From Zoogloeaceae bacterium (GTDB taxonomy: Bacteria; Pseudomonadota; Gammaproteobacteria; Burkholderiales; Rhodocyclaceae): a DNA stretch of 39,863 nucleotides. The number at the start of each line of letters is the position of its first letter. Within the stretch, counting starts at the first letter, position 1. The translations under genes and the position numbers were made by a program. A model generated the notes under the pieces. That model searched no databases. It was given only the letters and a program-made list of their open reading frames with translations, and was not told the DNA's origin. The DNA lies in assembly GCA_031258715.1 (NCBI GenBank), contig JAIRMN010000013.1, positions 1 through 39,863 of the forward strand. Reading direction: 5' to 3'. This document shows, piece by piece, positions 7,344 to 16,357 of this stretch.

Positions 7344-7460
7344 CGTCATTGCGAGGAGCGAAGCGCCGTGGCAATCCAGGCAGCGGTTCAGTCCTCCGAA
7401 ACGCCAAAGCCACCTGCAAGGCTGCTTGGATTGCTACGGGTCTACGGCCTCGCAATGACG
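7344..7460. repeat. Dispersed inverted repeat with CGTCATTGCGAGG ends
   Basis: The element starts CGTCATTGCGAGG (7344-7356) and ends with its exact complement (7448-7460). Inside, GCAATCCAGGCAGC and GCTGCTTGGATTGC extend the imperfect arms to nearly 40 bases. Such CGTCATTGCGAGG...GCAATCC repeats are widely dispersed in many proteobacterial genomes. Degenerate relatives occur here at 16003-16080 and 22489-22515. Positions 7461-7547 show no further feature. Confidence 0.75.
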
Positions 7461-7547
7461 ATCGGCTTAATCAGATGCCCCTTGGATATTCTGTAGTCTA
7501 GGATATATCTTCGAAACGCTGCCTGTCCTCGCTTGATCCAGAGGGGT

Positions 7548-8399
7548 TCATTCCGAAAAAGGTTTCATGAATGGCAGGGCGCTGAAGTGCGTATGGTATC
7601 TTGGTGGCACCAGATAGATATTGGAATAACGTTTGTCGGGCATGAAGCCGGATAGCACCCAGTGTTTGGCGAAGTATTTATAATAGTTTCGTTTCAGCAA
7701 GCCATGTATCCCGCCGCCATGAATCTTCTTGCTGCTTGTCGTCGTTATCGAGAAAATGGTGTAGTTGGTAAAAAGCGTATTGAATAAATTTTTTTCCCTG
7801 AATCCATCAATTGTTTTCTGGATCTTGTATTCGATGAGCAGCAGGGGCTGATAGGTTTCGATGGTTCTTCTTAGCCCTATGAGCGCCGCGGCTTCGTGGC
7901 CTTCCACGTCCATTTTGATGAAATCGATTTTCCCGGCATGATGCACCGCGAAATATTGATCGCCGACAAGCGTCCTGATTCTGAGTTTCCCCCCTTTGCC
8001 TTCGGTTATTTCTAGGCTGGAAGAACCAAGATTCGCGTTGTCGGGAATGAAGATTTCGGCATCCCGGTTTTCATCGGACAATCCGGCATTGACGGCTTCA
8101 ATATGAGAGACTCGATTTTGCTCGATATTGCGCTTCAATACCTGAAAGACGAAATCGACAGGCTCGAACGCGATGGTGCGCTTGGAATGATCCGCGATTA
8201 CAAGCGCGTGGTTTCCAATGTTGGCGCCGATGTCCAGGCTGACTTCGGGCTGGATGACGGCGAGTACATCCGCTAGGGAATCAAGAATGTTTGCATCATA
8301 TTCTCCCTCGGCCTGAATTTCCCGGGTTATCGAATCTCCCGCGAAAGCCTCCAGTGTTTTCCCTCGTTTTGTCGTCAATGTGACCAAGGAACGCGCCAT
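7548..8399 (-). CDS. FkbM-family SAM-dependent methyltransferase
   Basis: The 283-residue protein has the SAM-binding motif I (VSLDIGANIGNHAL, about residues 54-66), an acidic motif II (AFEPVDFVFQVL) and the FkbM signature IDFIKMDVEGHE (about 158-169). Family members O-methylate sugars or polyketides, and in surface loci they usually methylate glycan residues. ATG at 8399 is preferred because GGAA lies about 7 bases upstream; an earlier in-frame TTG at 8411 has no good ribosome site. It follows the kinase-like gene on the same strand, and both lie between the polysaccharide genes and the MSHA-like operon, so a role in LPS or glycan decoration is likely but inferred. Confidence 0.85.
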   Translation of the reverse strand: MARSLVTLTTKRGKTLEAFAGDSITREIQAEGEYDANILDSLADVLAVIQPEVSLDIGANIGNHALVIADHSKRTIAFEPVDFVFQVLKRNIEQNRVSHIEAVNAGLSDENRDAEIFIPDNANLGSSSLEITEGKGGKLRIRTLVGDQYFAVHHAGKIDFIKMDVEGHEAAALIGLRRTIETYQPLLLIEYKIQKTIDGFREKNLFNTLFTNYTIFSITTTSSKKIHGGGIHGLLKRNYYKYFAKHWVLSGFMPDKRYSNIYLVPPRYHTHFSALPFMKPFSE

Positions 8400-8434
8400 G
8401 ATGTATTCCAAGTTTCAGCAAGGTACGCATTATA

Positions 8435-9064
8435 TCATTTCCCCCAATACAACCGACAAAGCCTATCTATCGGAAAAGCGCCCATTCCGTGGCGATCGAG
8501 ATGCCGAATCAGGTGCTGGAAATTGCGCCGTATGCGCCAGCGTCCCAGCGGCAGGCGGCAGTGTTTGAGATCGAGGACATCGATCAGGCCGAAACGGCCA
8601 TCGTGCAGGAGGAGGATGTTGCCGATATGGAGCGAACGAAAATAGATGCGCTTTTGGTGTATCCGCCGTATGAAACGGGCAAGGCCGAAAAGCAGGGATT
8701 CAAGTCTTTCCGGATCTTGCCTGAAAAGGGCTTCCAGGGAAATGCCTGGCAAGGGACGGTACAGACAGGCGGAAAGATACCCCTCTCCCGAAATGATGCT
8801 GGCGTCAAACCAGAAACTGTCGACGACTTCCGGTGCGGGAATGCCCAGTTCTTTCAGGCATTGCGCGTTTTTCGCAAAACGCCGGGCGGCAGGTTGCAGC
8901 CGCGCGAGGAGCGGATGGCGGCGGATATGGAAAATCTTCAGGAAGAGACCATTTTCCGGCCCGTCTTCCAGCGCGATGACTTTCGGCCCCCTGGCGTCCC
9001 TTTCCAATACCTTGCCGTCCTTCAGCCAGTCTTCCACCGTTCGCGCCGTCACCATCCGCATCAT
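8435..9064 (-). CDS. InaA/WaaP-like kinase-fold protein (LPS kinase family)
   Basis: The 209-residue protein has the small kinase-like fold of the InaA/RfaP/toluene-tolerance group that modifies LPS core sugars. Visible motifs are LFLKIFHIRR (candidate ATP lysine near residue 43), a catalytic-loop equivalent YFRSLHIGNILL at 141-152, and GLIDVLDLK at 159-167 as the metal-binding Asp region. The usual catalytic Asp of the H-D-L...N loop is Ser here (FRSLH), while Asn149 and Asp162 are kept. I recall similar FRSLH..N sequences in pseudomonad core-LPS loci, so this may be a family trait. Activity is uncertain. It is followed by the FkbM gene after 35 bases. Confidence 0.65.
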   Translation of the reverse strand: MMRMVTARTVEDWLKDGKVLERDARGPKVIALEDGPENGLFLKIFHIRRHPLLARLQPAARRFAKNAQCLKELGIPAPEVVDSFWFDASIISGEGYLSACLYRPLPGISLEALFRQDPERLESLLFGLARFIRRIHQKRIYFRSLHIGNILLLHDGRFGLIDVLDLKHCRLPLGRWRIRRNFQHLIRHLDRHGMGAFPIDRLCRLYWGK

Positions 9065-9159
9065 GTCGTTTCCATCGTATCCCGAAGTTTGCCGTGGCCA
9101 ATTCTAACTGGCAATCCGGTTTCGGGGCGGTGTGGCGACGCGGCGTCCCGGATGCCACC

Positions 9160-9717
9160 TCATTTCTCTTCCGCCATCTGCGCGCCCGTCAGCCATTGCA
9201 GGCGGCAGGCGGCCTTGAGGTTGGGGGCGGCGCGGGCGGGGTTGCGTTCCAAGGCGCAGTCGATGAGGCGCAAGGGGCCAGGCCATTCAAGGGCGCCCCA
9301 GAAGTCGACGAATTCCTGTTCGTGGTTCAGATCCAGTTCGAGTTCCAGATAGCCTTGCCACAAGGGTGTCACCGTGTTACCCCAGGGCGTCGTTGGCGAA
9401 AAAATGGCGCGCGCCTCCACCAGTCCCAGCGCATCGCGCGCTTCCTGCAGGCGGGAAGCGAGGTCTTGGGGCGTGGCGGCGGCAAAGAATCCCCGCGCGT
9501 AAATTTCCGCCAGGCGTCCAGCAAGTTCTTCGATTTCCGGGGCTTCCAGGATTTGCAGGCGGGAGCGCACCGCGCCTAGGCGGGCGACGGATTCTTCCGC
9601 GTCGCGCGTCGCGCTTTTGTGTTCCCATGCCCCGAACCCGGCAAGTCCCGCGCCAAGCGCGAACGATAAAAGCGCCATCAGCGCGGCCTGAGCCACGGAT
9701 TTGACAGCGGACGTCAT
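9160..9717 (-). CDS. PilO/MshJ/GspM-like inner-membrane pilus or secretion assembly protein
   Basis: 185 residues: a short cytoplasmic start, one membrane helix (about residues 9-30, AALMALLSFALGAGLAGFGAW), a coiled-coil-like stretch (about 32-75) and a periplasmic alpha/beta domain. This is the architecture of PilO/GspM/MshJ, which bridges the cytoplasmic platform to the secretin. Sequence conservation in this group is poor, so the call rests on topology and on its place directly after the MshI-like gene (4-base overlap) in a secretin-ATPase-GspF operon. It is the last assembly gene of the set. Confidence 0.55.
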   Translation of the reverse strand: MTSAVKSVAQAALMALLSFALGAGLAGFGAWEHKSATRDAEESVARLGAVRSRLQILEAPEIEELAGRLAEIYARGFFAAATPQDLASRLQEARDALGLVEARAIFSPTTPWGNTVTPLWQGYLELELDLNHEQEFVDFWGALEWPGPLRLIDCALERNPARAAPNLKAACRLQWLTGAQMAEEK

Positions 9718-11135
9718 GATTCCGTCCTCATATGAAGCGTGAGTTCGAAATTCGCCTCCATTTCTTTCGTCCCGGATTCCGGCGCCTCTTCCGGCGTTCG
9801 CCAGGTTTCATACGCCATGCCCGAACGCGCCAGATGGCGGAGAAAACGGGCGAGGTCGGCGGGAACAGCGCGGCCTTGCAGGGCAAGGGTTTCTTCTGTC
9901 GCCTGCCAGCGCAGTTTTTCCAGATGGAGGCCGGGATGGCGATCCAGCAGGGCGGCGAGCCGTTCCAAGGCATCGAGCATGGCTTTTGGCGGACGTTCGG
10001 CGCGATAACGCGCGGTCTCGTCGAGCAATTGGCGCGCGGCTTCGGTTTCGATGCGCATAAGCGCCGCGAGTTCCGGTTTTTCCCGCAACAGAGATTGCGC
10101 CCTCGCCTCCAGCCGATCGGCTTCCAGGCGTGTCGTCTCGTTTTGGGCGCGGATGTCGCGGGCGGCCAGCATGTCCATTCCGCCAAGGCAAGCGCCCGCC
10201 AGGAGGAACGACGCGCCCGCGCCCAGCAGCAAACGGCGGCGTCGCGGCAGAAGATACTGCTGGCGCAGGGCGGCGGGCGCATAGTGCTGGCGCGGCGCTC
10301 GCGCGGCGAGGCGGGCGAGCAGGCGCGCGTCGATTCCGGCTATTCCGTTCGCGGGCGGTGTTTTCCATTCCAGGGTACGCAGGGCCAGCGGCGTCATGTC
10401 GGGATGCGCGAAGGCAGCCTCCAGCGCGGCGTCCGGCGTTTCCAAAACCAGGAAGACCGACAGGGAAGCGCCAGGTTCGAGGTATTGCCGATGGGCGAGA
10501 TAGGCATAAAGACGCGCTGTCTCCTCGGCAATCCAGGCGCTTTTTTCCGCGTGTCCGGGCGCGGGACTCAGGCGGGAAAAAAGAAGGCGTCCATTCTGCA
10601 AAAGACTCTGGCGCAGGACGCGCCCATGCAGGCTGAGCAGGAGACAAGCGGACGGCAGACGCGCATCGAGGCCCAACCAGTCCGCCATGACCTGCGGCAC
10701 GCCATGGATGCCGATGACCGGTGACTGGCGCAGGGCGGCAAGCCAGTCTTCCAGAGTCTGGCGAGGCAGGGCGGTCAGGAGCAGACGCTCTTCCTGGCGT
10801 CGTCCGGCGACTTCGCCCAATGAGGATGCCATGACAAAAGGGTTTTCGCCGAAATGCTGGCGCAACCTGCGTTTGACCAGCGTAGTTTTTTCGCCGCCGC
10901 GCAGGCGAGGGATGGTTTCCCGGATGTGTCCTTCTTCCGGGAGATTGACGAGCAGCAGGACGGGTTCCGCCTTTTTCATCCACGCGGATAGCGCCTGGCG
11001 TCCCGCAGTGTCCGGCGTAAAGCGCGCCAGTTCCCGGACGCCTTCCGGCGCGCGCGACGAACGGGCATAAAGGCGCGCGCCGTCGCTTTCCAGCAACAGC
11101 AACAGGCGGCGGGATGATCGATCAAAACGTAACAT
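9714..11135 (-). CDS. MshI/GspL-like assembly protein (PilM-like and PilN-like parts in one chain)
   Basis: 473 residues. The first about 300 resemble the actin-like cytoplasmic domain of PilM/GspL/MshI (segments such as LLLSLHGRVLRQSLL and ETARLYAYLAHRQ, which fit the ATPase fold without clear catalytic motifs). A single membrane helix follows at about 302-324 after a basic cluster (RRRR). Then come a long coiled coil (about 330-385) and a ferredoxin-like periplasmic domain (HLEKLRWQ...LALQGRAV), as in PilN. In such systems it couples the cytoplasmic ATPase to the periplasmic ring. It overlaps the GspF-like gene by 14 bases and the PilO-like gene by 4, implying one transcript. Confidence 0.65.
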   Translation of the reverse strand: MLRFDRSSRRLLLLLESDGARLYARSSRAPEGVRELARFTPDTAGRQALSAWMKKAEPVLLLVNLPEEGHIRETIPRLRGGEKTTLVKRRLRQHFGENPFVMASSLGEVAGRRQEERLLLTALPRQTLEDWLAALRQSPVIGIHGVPQVMADWLGLDARLPSACLLLSLHGRVLRQSLLQNGRLLFSRLSPAPGHAEKSAWIAEETARLYAYLAHRQYLEPGASLSVFLVLETPDAALEAAFAHPDMTPLALRTLEWKTPPANGIAGIDARLLARLAARAPRQHYAPAALRQQYLLPRRRRLLLGAGASFLLAGACLGGMDMLAARDIRAQNETTRLEADRLEARAQSLLREKPELAALMRIETEAARQLLDETARYRAERPPKAMLDALERLAALLDRHPGLHLEKLRWQATEETLALQGRAVPADLARFLRHLARSGMAYETWRTPEEAPESGTKEMEANFELTLHMRTES

Positions 11136-12360
11136 GGCTCACCGCGTCATAGATGGGGCCGATGAAAGCCATCATGATCCAGCCCAGCAACGCGCCCAGT
11201 ACCAGGGTGAGCACGGGTTCGATCAGGCGTTCGGCGCGTTCGACGACCAGGTCGACATCGCGCTGGTAGAAGTGGCACAGGTTTTCCAGCGCGACATCCA
11301 GCGCGCCGGTATTTTCGCCAACGCGCAACATGCGCACAACGAAGACCGGAAAAAATCCGCTGTCGGCAAAGGCGGCGCTCAAGGAAGAGCCTTCGCGGAT
11401 GGCCTCTTCCGCCCGCGCCAGGGCTTTTTGGATAGCGCGGTTGCCCACGATGTCGCAAGTGACGGCGATCGCCGTCAGCACGGGAATACCCGCCGCGTAA
11501 AGCAGGGCAAACGCGCCCGCAAAACGCGACAACGCGATTTTCTGCAATACCGGCCCAACGATGGGCAGCCGTAACAAAAGCCTGTCCCGGTAAAGGCGGG
11601 CGGCGGCGGAATGGACGAGCCACGTCTTCAAGACCAGCGCGCCCAAGACGATCCCCGCCAGCAGATGCAGGCCGTAGCGCCCCAACGCGTCCGCGACGGC
11701 GAACAGCGCCCGCGTGTAGAAAGGCAGGGCTTCATTCATCTGCCGCAGGAAGGTCTTGAGTTGCGGCGCGAGGTAAAGAAAAAGAAAGAGGCAGGCGGCA
11801 AGGATGATGACGCTGACGAAGGCCGGATAGATCAGGAGTTTTTGCGTCTTGCGGAGCAGGTCGTCTTCGTATTTCAGTGTGGCGATCATGTCTTCCATGA
11901 CGCGCGCCAGATCGCCCGATGTTTCGCCCGCCTGCGCCAGATGGACGAACAGCGGGCGAAACGCGCGCTCCGGTTCCGAGCGCATGGCCTGCGACAACGT
12001 TTGCCCGGCGGCGATGCCTTCCTGCAACGCGCCGATGACGCGCCGCATGGCTTCCCCGCCTTTTTCCGCATGCGCGTCGTAGAGATCGCGCAAGGCTTCC
12101 TGCAAGGGAACGCCCACGCGCAACAGTTCCTTCAACTGAAACCAGAAATCGAGCAATTCCCGACGCGAAACGACGCGACGAGGCGCTCGCGCCCTTCCCG
12201 TCCAGGCGCTGAAAGCGGCGGCAAGGCCTCCGCTCTGTTCGCGCACCAGATAGAGATCCATCCGCGCCAGGCGGATTTCCAGTTCTTCCGGCGTCGCGGC
12301 CTCCAGCATTCCGCTGACGCGCTCGCCGCTCGCATCGATGGCCAGATAACGATAACGCAT
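11122..12360 (-). CDS. Type II secretion/type IV pilus platform protein (GspF/MshG-like)
   Basis: 412 residues with two GspF domains, each starting with the helical core (FWFQLKELLRVGVPLQEALRDL near 85 and ALSRFAGAFALLYAAGIPVL near 285). Three membrane segments follow the family pattern: one near 185, one near 235, and one at the C-terminus (VLTLVLGALLGWIMMAFIGPIY). GspF-type proteins sit in the inner membrane and transmit motion of the ATPase to the growing pseudopilus or pilus. The start ATG lies 3 bases after the ATPase stop. Length and domain order are normal. Confidence 0.88.
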   Translation of the reverse strand: MRYRYLAIDASGERVSGMLEAATPEELEIRLARMDLYLVREQSGGLAAAFSAWTGRARAPRRVVSRRELLDFWFQLKELLRVGVPLQEALRDLYDAHAEKGGEAMRRVIGALQEGIAAGQTLSQAMRSEPERAFRPLFVHLAQAGETSGDLARVMEDMIATLKYEDDLLRKTQKLLIYPAFVSVIILAACLFLFLYLAPQLKTFLRQMNEALPFYTRALFAVADALGRYGLHLLAGIVLGALVLKTWLVHSAAARLYRDRLLLRLPIVGPVLQKIALSRFAGAFALLYAAGIPVLTAIAVTCDIVGNRAIQKALARAEEAIREGSSLSAAFADSGFFPVFVVRMLRVGENTGALDVALENLCHFYQRDVDLVVERAERLIEPVLTLVLGALLGWIMMAFIGPIYDAVSHVTF

Positions 12361-12363
12361 GGG

Positions 12364-14076
12364 CTACATCCGGTCGCTCAAGTCCGCGACCCGCAGAAGT
12401 TCCGCCAGCGCCGTCGCGCCGGAGAGCACCTGGGCGACGCCCGCTTCGGCAAGCGTCTGGAATCCTTGTTGCCGGGCATGGCGCAAAAGCGCGCTGGCAG
12501 TGGCATGGCGGGCGATGAGTTCATCCATCTCGCCATCCACGCGCAGTATCTCCATAATCGGCAGCCGTCCCCGATAACCGGTGAAACGGCAGTGTCCGCA
12601 GCCTGTCGGCTGATGGATTTCCGGCGCGGCTTCGCCTTCCGGCCAGCCGAGCAGGCGGCATTCCGCGCGCGTAGCGGCGACGGCGCGCTTGCAGCGCGGA
12701 CAGAGACGGCGCAACAGGCGCTGGGCGATGACGCCGATCAGGTTACCCGCGAGGATTTCCTGCGTCACGCCGATGTCCATCAGGCGCGGCAACGCGCCAA
12801 CGGCGGAATTGCTGTGCAGTGTGGCGAATACCTGGTGTCCGGTCATGGCGGCGCGAAAGGCCATGATCGCCGTATCCTCGTCGCGGATTTCACCCACCAG
12901 GATCACGTCCGGATCCTGCCGCAACATGGCGCGGACGCCGTTGGCGAAATCCATGCGCAGGGCGTCGCTCATGCTGGTCTGGCGGACAATCGGCAACGGG
13001 TATTCCACCGGGTCTTCCAGGGTCATGATGTGGATGCGCTCGGAATTGATCTGGTTCAGGATGGCGTACAGGCTGGTCGTCTTGCCGGAGCCGGTAGGCC
13101 CGGTGACCAGAATGACGCCTTCCGGACGGGCAAGGAGCCGCGTCAAGAGGGTTTGCGCCGCGTCGGAAAGCCCCAGTTCGGCGAGCGGCACGATACCTTT
13201 TTGCCGATCCAGCACCCGCAGCACCATGTTTTCTCCGTGCAGGGTGGGCTGGCTGGAGACGCGGAAATCCACCGGACGGCCGGAAACGGAAAAGGTGACG
13301 CGCCCATCCTGCGGCGCGCGCGTCTCCGCGATGTTCATGCCGCTGATGACCTTCAGCCGCACACACATGGCGTTCCAGCAACTTTTGTGCAGGGCGCGGA
13401 TTTGCCGCAGGATGCCGTCCTGGCGATAGCGGATGCGCAGGAAGTTTTCTTCCGGCTCGAAGTGAATATCGGAAGCCTCCGCCTTGACGGCATCGGTGAG
13501 GATGGCGTCAATCAGGCGCACCGTCGGCTGGCTGAATTCCTGCGCGCTCGTCGCCGTCCCCGTGCCGTTACTCTCGATTTCCGCCACGATGCCGTCAATG
13601 GAGAGCGCGTAACCATAATAACGGTCGATGGCGGAAGTGATTTCCGAAGCCTCGGCCAAGAGGGTTTCCAGTTCCACCGTCGCGCCCAGCCGGGCGCGGA
13701 GGAATTCCCGTATCCGATCCTGTCCCGGCAGGTCGTGGCTGTCGGCCACCGCCAGGGTCATGCGGTTCTTTTTTTCGTCATAATAAAGCGGCAGCGCGTG
13801 CGCCGCCTGCGCCACTTCCTTGGGCAGCAAGGCCAGCGCGGCGGCATCCGCCATGACATGCGCCAAGTCCACACTGGCCTTTCCCAGGTTCGTCGATAGC
13901 GCGTCGCGCAGCGCCGTTTCCGTCACGAAGCCCAGCGCCGTCAACTGCCGTTCCAGCGAGAGGCCGCTCCTTGCCTGCTCAAGACGCGCGATGCGCAACA
14001 GATCGGGCGACAACAGGCCCATTGCCACCAGCGCATCGCCCAACGCGGCGGCGGAAGCGGAGCGAGGCGCCATCAT
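12364..14076 (-). CDS. Type II secretion/MSHA-type assembly ATPase (GspE/MshE-like)
   Basis: 570 residues. The N-terminal MshEN-type domain (GDALVAMGLLSPDLLRIA, where related proteins bind c-di-GMP) is followed by the ATPase core: Walker A GPTGSGKT at 326-333, an Asp box (TLEDPVEYPL), Walker B DPDVILVGEIRDEDT at 389-402, a His box (TLHSNSA), and a zinc-binding CPRC...CGHC module (Cys 459, 462, 493, 496). It should power pseudopilus or pilus assembly at the inner membrane. The gene follows the secretin gene after 28 bases. All catalytic motifs are intact, so it looks functional. Confidence 0.92.
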   Translation of the reverse strand: MMAPRSASAAALGDALVAMGLLSPDLLRIARLEQARSGLSLERQLTALGFVTETALRDALSTNLGKASVDLAHVMADAAALALLPKEVAQAAHALPLYYDEKKNRMTLAVADSHDLPGQDRIREFLRARLGATVELETLLAEASEITSAIDRYYGYALSIDGIVAEIESNGTGTATSAQEFSQPTVRLIDAILTDAVKAEASDIHFEPEENFLRIRYRQDGILRQIRALHKSCWNAMCVRLKVISGMNIAETRAPQDGRVTFSVSGRPVDFRVSSQPTLHGENMVLRVLDRQKGIVPLAELGLSDAAQTLLTRLLARPEGVILVTGPTGSGKTTSLYAILNQINSERIHIMTLEDPVEYPLPIVRQTSMSDALRMDFANGVRAMLRQDPDVILVGEIRDEDTAIMAFRAAMTGHQVFATLHSNSAVGALPRLMDIGVTQEILAGNLIGVIAQRLLRRLCPRCKRAVAATRAECRLLGWPEGEAAPEIHQPTGCGHCRFTGYRGRLPIMEILRVDGEMDELIARHATASALLRHARQQGFQTLAEAGVAQVLSGATALAELLRVADLSDRM

Positions 14077-14104
14077 CGCGCCGCCGACTTTCTGGCGACG
14101 CGCT

Positions 14105-15838
14105 TCATTTCCCGCGCCAATCCATGCCTTCCGGCGTGGGCGCGGAGAAAAAACCGTCGTCCGGCAGCCAGGATTTCAGCCGGGCGAAATCCCCGTTCAA
14201 GCCCGGTTCGCGGATGACGACGGGACGCAGGAAAATGACCAGCTCCGATTTCCGGGTCGCGTCATTGCGCGAAGAGAGGAGTTCGCCCAGCAGTGGAATC
14301 TGCCCCAGGAGCGGGATGCGCCCGGTCTTGTAATCCGCGCGGTCTTCCATCAGTCCGCCCAGCACGGCGATTTCGCCGCTGGACAGGCGCAATACCGACT
14401 CGATCTCGCGAGTGCGGATCTGCGGAATTTCATTGGCGACATTCGCGGGAATATCCGGGTTCGGGTCCTTGACCATGCCGACGATGCTGGAAATGCTGGG
14501 ACGCACGTTGAGAATCACTTGATCGCCCGCACTGATTTGCGGCGTCACGCTCATGACCAGCCCGACGGAAACCGTCTGCGGCGTCGAGGTATAGGCCACC
14601 AGGGGATTGCTGTTGCTGTTGCCCGCCGTGACATCCGCGCGGATATTGAAATAGACCACGTTTTCCACCACCTTCAGCAAGGCGGTCTGGTTGTTCAGCA
14701 CTGCGAGACGAGGACTGGAAAGCACGCGAGTTGCGCCGAAAGACTGAAGCAGGTTCAATGTGGCGGACAAGGGCGTGTCATGCGTGTAACGCAGGACAAA
14801 AGGCGTCATGGCGGGCGGCTGCACCGAAGCGGGCAAGGCGGGCGTGAAGGAAAAGGTCTTGTCGCCATTCGCCCAGACACGGCTCCACTCGATGCCCTGT
14901 TGATAGTCTTCGCCCAGTTCCACCTCCACGATGGTGGCCTCTATCATCACCTGGCGGCGCGCCGCGTTCGTCACCTGGTCGATGAAGGCCTGGAGGCGTT
15001 CATGCTGCCGTCCTGTCGCGCGAACCGCCAGCACGCCGCTTTCCGGGTTCAGGATGACCGCCGCCGCTTCGCGGGAATTCGGGCGCGGCGCCCGCGTCGC
15101 GGCGGCGGATGGCCGTTCGTCGCGTCCGTTCGTTGCCGCCGCGCCCATTGCCGTATCATCCGCTCCAAAAGACGAATCGGTCTCGCGCAGGATGTCCCGG
15201 ATATTCTGCTCCAGCGATTCCCAGAACATGTTGCGCGAGAGATTTTCCACGCGCGTCGAAGAGATGTTGCCGCTTCCCAGGGGCGAAACCGCAAGCCCCT
15301 CCGTGCCGCCCGACGACGTATAACCCGCGCCGGATGCGATCTGCGTATTGGTCGCCACCTCGCTTGCCACGGCGCGGCTCATGTTCACGTAATCGACGGT
15401 GTAATGCCGCAGGAAAGGCGTGTCGGGAATGACGACGAGATTGAGGCCGTCCATCTCGAACCGCATGTCGACCTGCCGCGCGATGCGGGAAAGCAACTGC
15501 GGCAAGGTCTGCTCGATGGCGTTCAGCGTCACCCTGCCGGAAAGTCCGGCGTGAATATCGACATTGAGTTTCGTGTCCCGCGCCAACGCAAAGAGCAGAT
15601 CCCGCACAGGCACGTCATGCACGACCACGCTATAGGTTTCGAGCGGCACGGAAGCCTTTGGCGGCGCGATGGCCAGGGTATGCCATACAGGTTCAGGAAT
15701 GGAAGCGGGCGATGTTGCCGAAATATTCGTCGAAGCCGTCTGCGCGTTCAAATGCCCCCTGACCGCATCACGCGGCGCCTGAGTGCCGCAAGCCGCTAGA
15801 AAAAGAAAACAGCTCACGGCAACAACACGTATCGACAT
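14105..15838 (-). CDS. Secretin lipoprotein, MshL/GspD-like
   Basis: 577 residues from an ATG preceded by GAGG. A lipoprotein signal peptide (MSIRVVAVSCFLFLAAC, lipobox LAAC) anchors it to the outer membrane. An N-terminal STN/MshL-type domain follows (VVVHDVPVRDLLFALARDTK, about 70-150), then a Ser/Ala/Arg-rich linker, then the secretin core with VEVELGEDYQQGIEW, VLSSPRLAVLNNQTALLKV and SGEIAVLGGLMEDR. It forms the outer-membrane channel for the MSHA/T2SS-like machine encoded just downstream. It is the first gene of the operon. An open frame continuing upstream to 16171 is not coding, because it runs through repeats and lacks a start site. Confidence 0.9.
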   Translation of the reverse strand: MSIRVVAVSCFLFLAACGTQAPRDAVRGHLNAQTASTNISATSPASIPEPVWHTLAIAPPKASVPLETYSVVVHDVPVRDLLFALARDTKLNVDIHAGLSGRVTLNAIEQTLPQLLSRIARQVDMRFEMDGLNLVVIPDTPFLRHYTVDYVNMSRAVASEVATNTQIASGAGYTSSGGTEGLAVSPLGSGNISSTRVENLSRNMFWESLEQNIRDILRETDSSFGADDTAMGAAATNGRDERPSAAATRAPRPNSREAAAVILNPESGVLAVRATGRQHERLQAFIDQVTNAARRQVMIEATIVEVELGEDYQQGIEWSRVWANGDKTFSFTPALPASVQPPAMTPFVLRYTHDTPLSATLNLLQSFGATRVLSSPRLAVLNNQTALLKVVENVVYFNIRADVTAGNSNSNPLVAYTSTPQTVSVGLVMSVTPQISAGDQVILNVRPSISSIVGMVKDPNPDIPANVANEIPQIRTREIESVLRLSSGEIAVLGGLMEDRADYKTGRIPLLGQIPLLGELLSSRNDATRKSELVIFLRPVVIREPGLNGDFARLKSWLPDDGFFSAPTPEGMDWRGK

Positions 15839-16357
15839 CTCGACCTCGACGAAAAATTTATGACGATAGACAGGATACAGGATATGACAAAAAAAGGGAG
15901 AAAAATTTTTGGGTGACAGAAGACAGAGGACAGAGAACCCCTGCCTCGTCAAAAGCGCGGCGCGATTTGGCGCGCGCCTGACGCTTGGTACGCTCCCAAT
16001 CCCGTCATCGCGAGGAACAAAGCGACCTGGAAGAGGCCCAACCTCGTCATCCTCAGGAGCGAAGCGATGAAGCAATCCGGATGCGCAACCCGCGGCGCGA
16101 AGGGCCGGTCGTTTCCTTTGTCTCCTGACCACTGTTTCCTGTCCCCCGCTTCCTTGACAAGGCAGGGACACGAATCCGACACCCGGCGTGTTTAATCGCG
16201 TCCTTGCGCGTTTTTCAGCCCACGCTCACGGACGATCCCGTCTTTTTCCGGTTTGAAGAAACCGGCAACCGCCTCGCGCGCGGTACAATATTGCCCTTGT
16301 TGACCTTTCCCGGTCTTGCTTTTGACGGGCAAAGCGCAATAGCATTCAACTTCCTTG
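15839..16357. other. Divergent intergenic region between secretin and TPR genes, with repeat remnants
   Basis: No gene is seen in these about 520 bases. On the minus strand the secretin leader contains a tandem TATCCTG repeat (about 15868-15884). CAGAAGACAGAGGACAGA at 15917-15934 is an exact inverted copy of 34254-34271. At 16003-16080 lie two degenerate relatives of the CGTCATTGCGAGG repeat. TACAAT at 16284-16289 could be a -10 box for the TPR-lolB-ispE operon, but no good -35 is visible. Confidence 0.5.
16003..16080. repeat. Degenerate copies of the CGTCATTGCGAGG dispersed repeat
   Basis: CGTCATCGCGAGGAACAAAG at 16003 and CGTCATCCTCAGGAGCGAAG followed by GCAATCCGG at 16044-16080 are both relatives of the left arm of the element at 7344. 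They are in direct orientation, so this is not an intact inverted-repeat unit. Confidence 0.6.

Noticed and set aside
11611-13899. 762-codon open frame on the plus strand
   Set aside because: It lies antisense to the GspF-like and ATPase genes, whose motifs are complete; its product is His/Gln/Arg-rich with no domain. It is a GC-rich shadow frame.
13820-15799. 659-codon open frame on the plus strand
   Set aside because: Antisense to the secretin gene; composition is His/Arg-rich as expected for a complementary-strand shadow.
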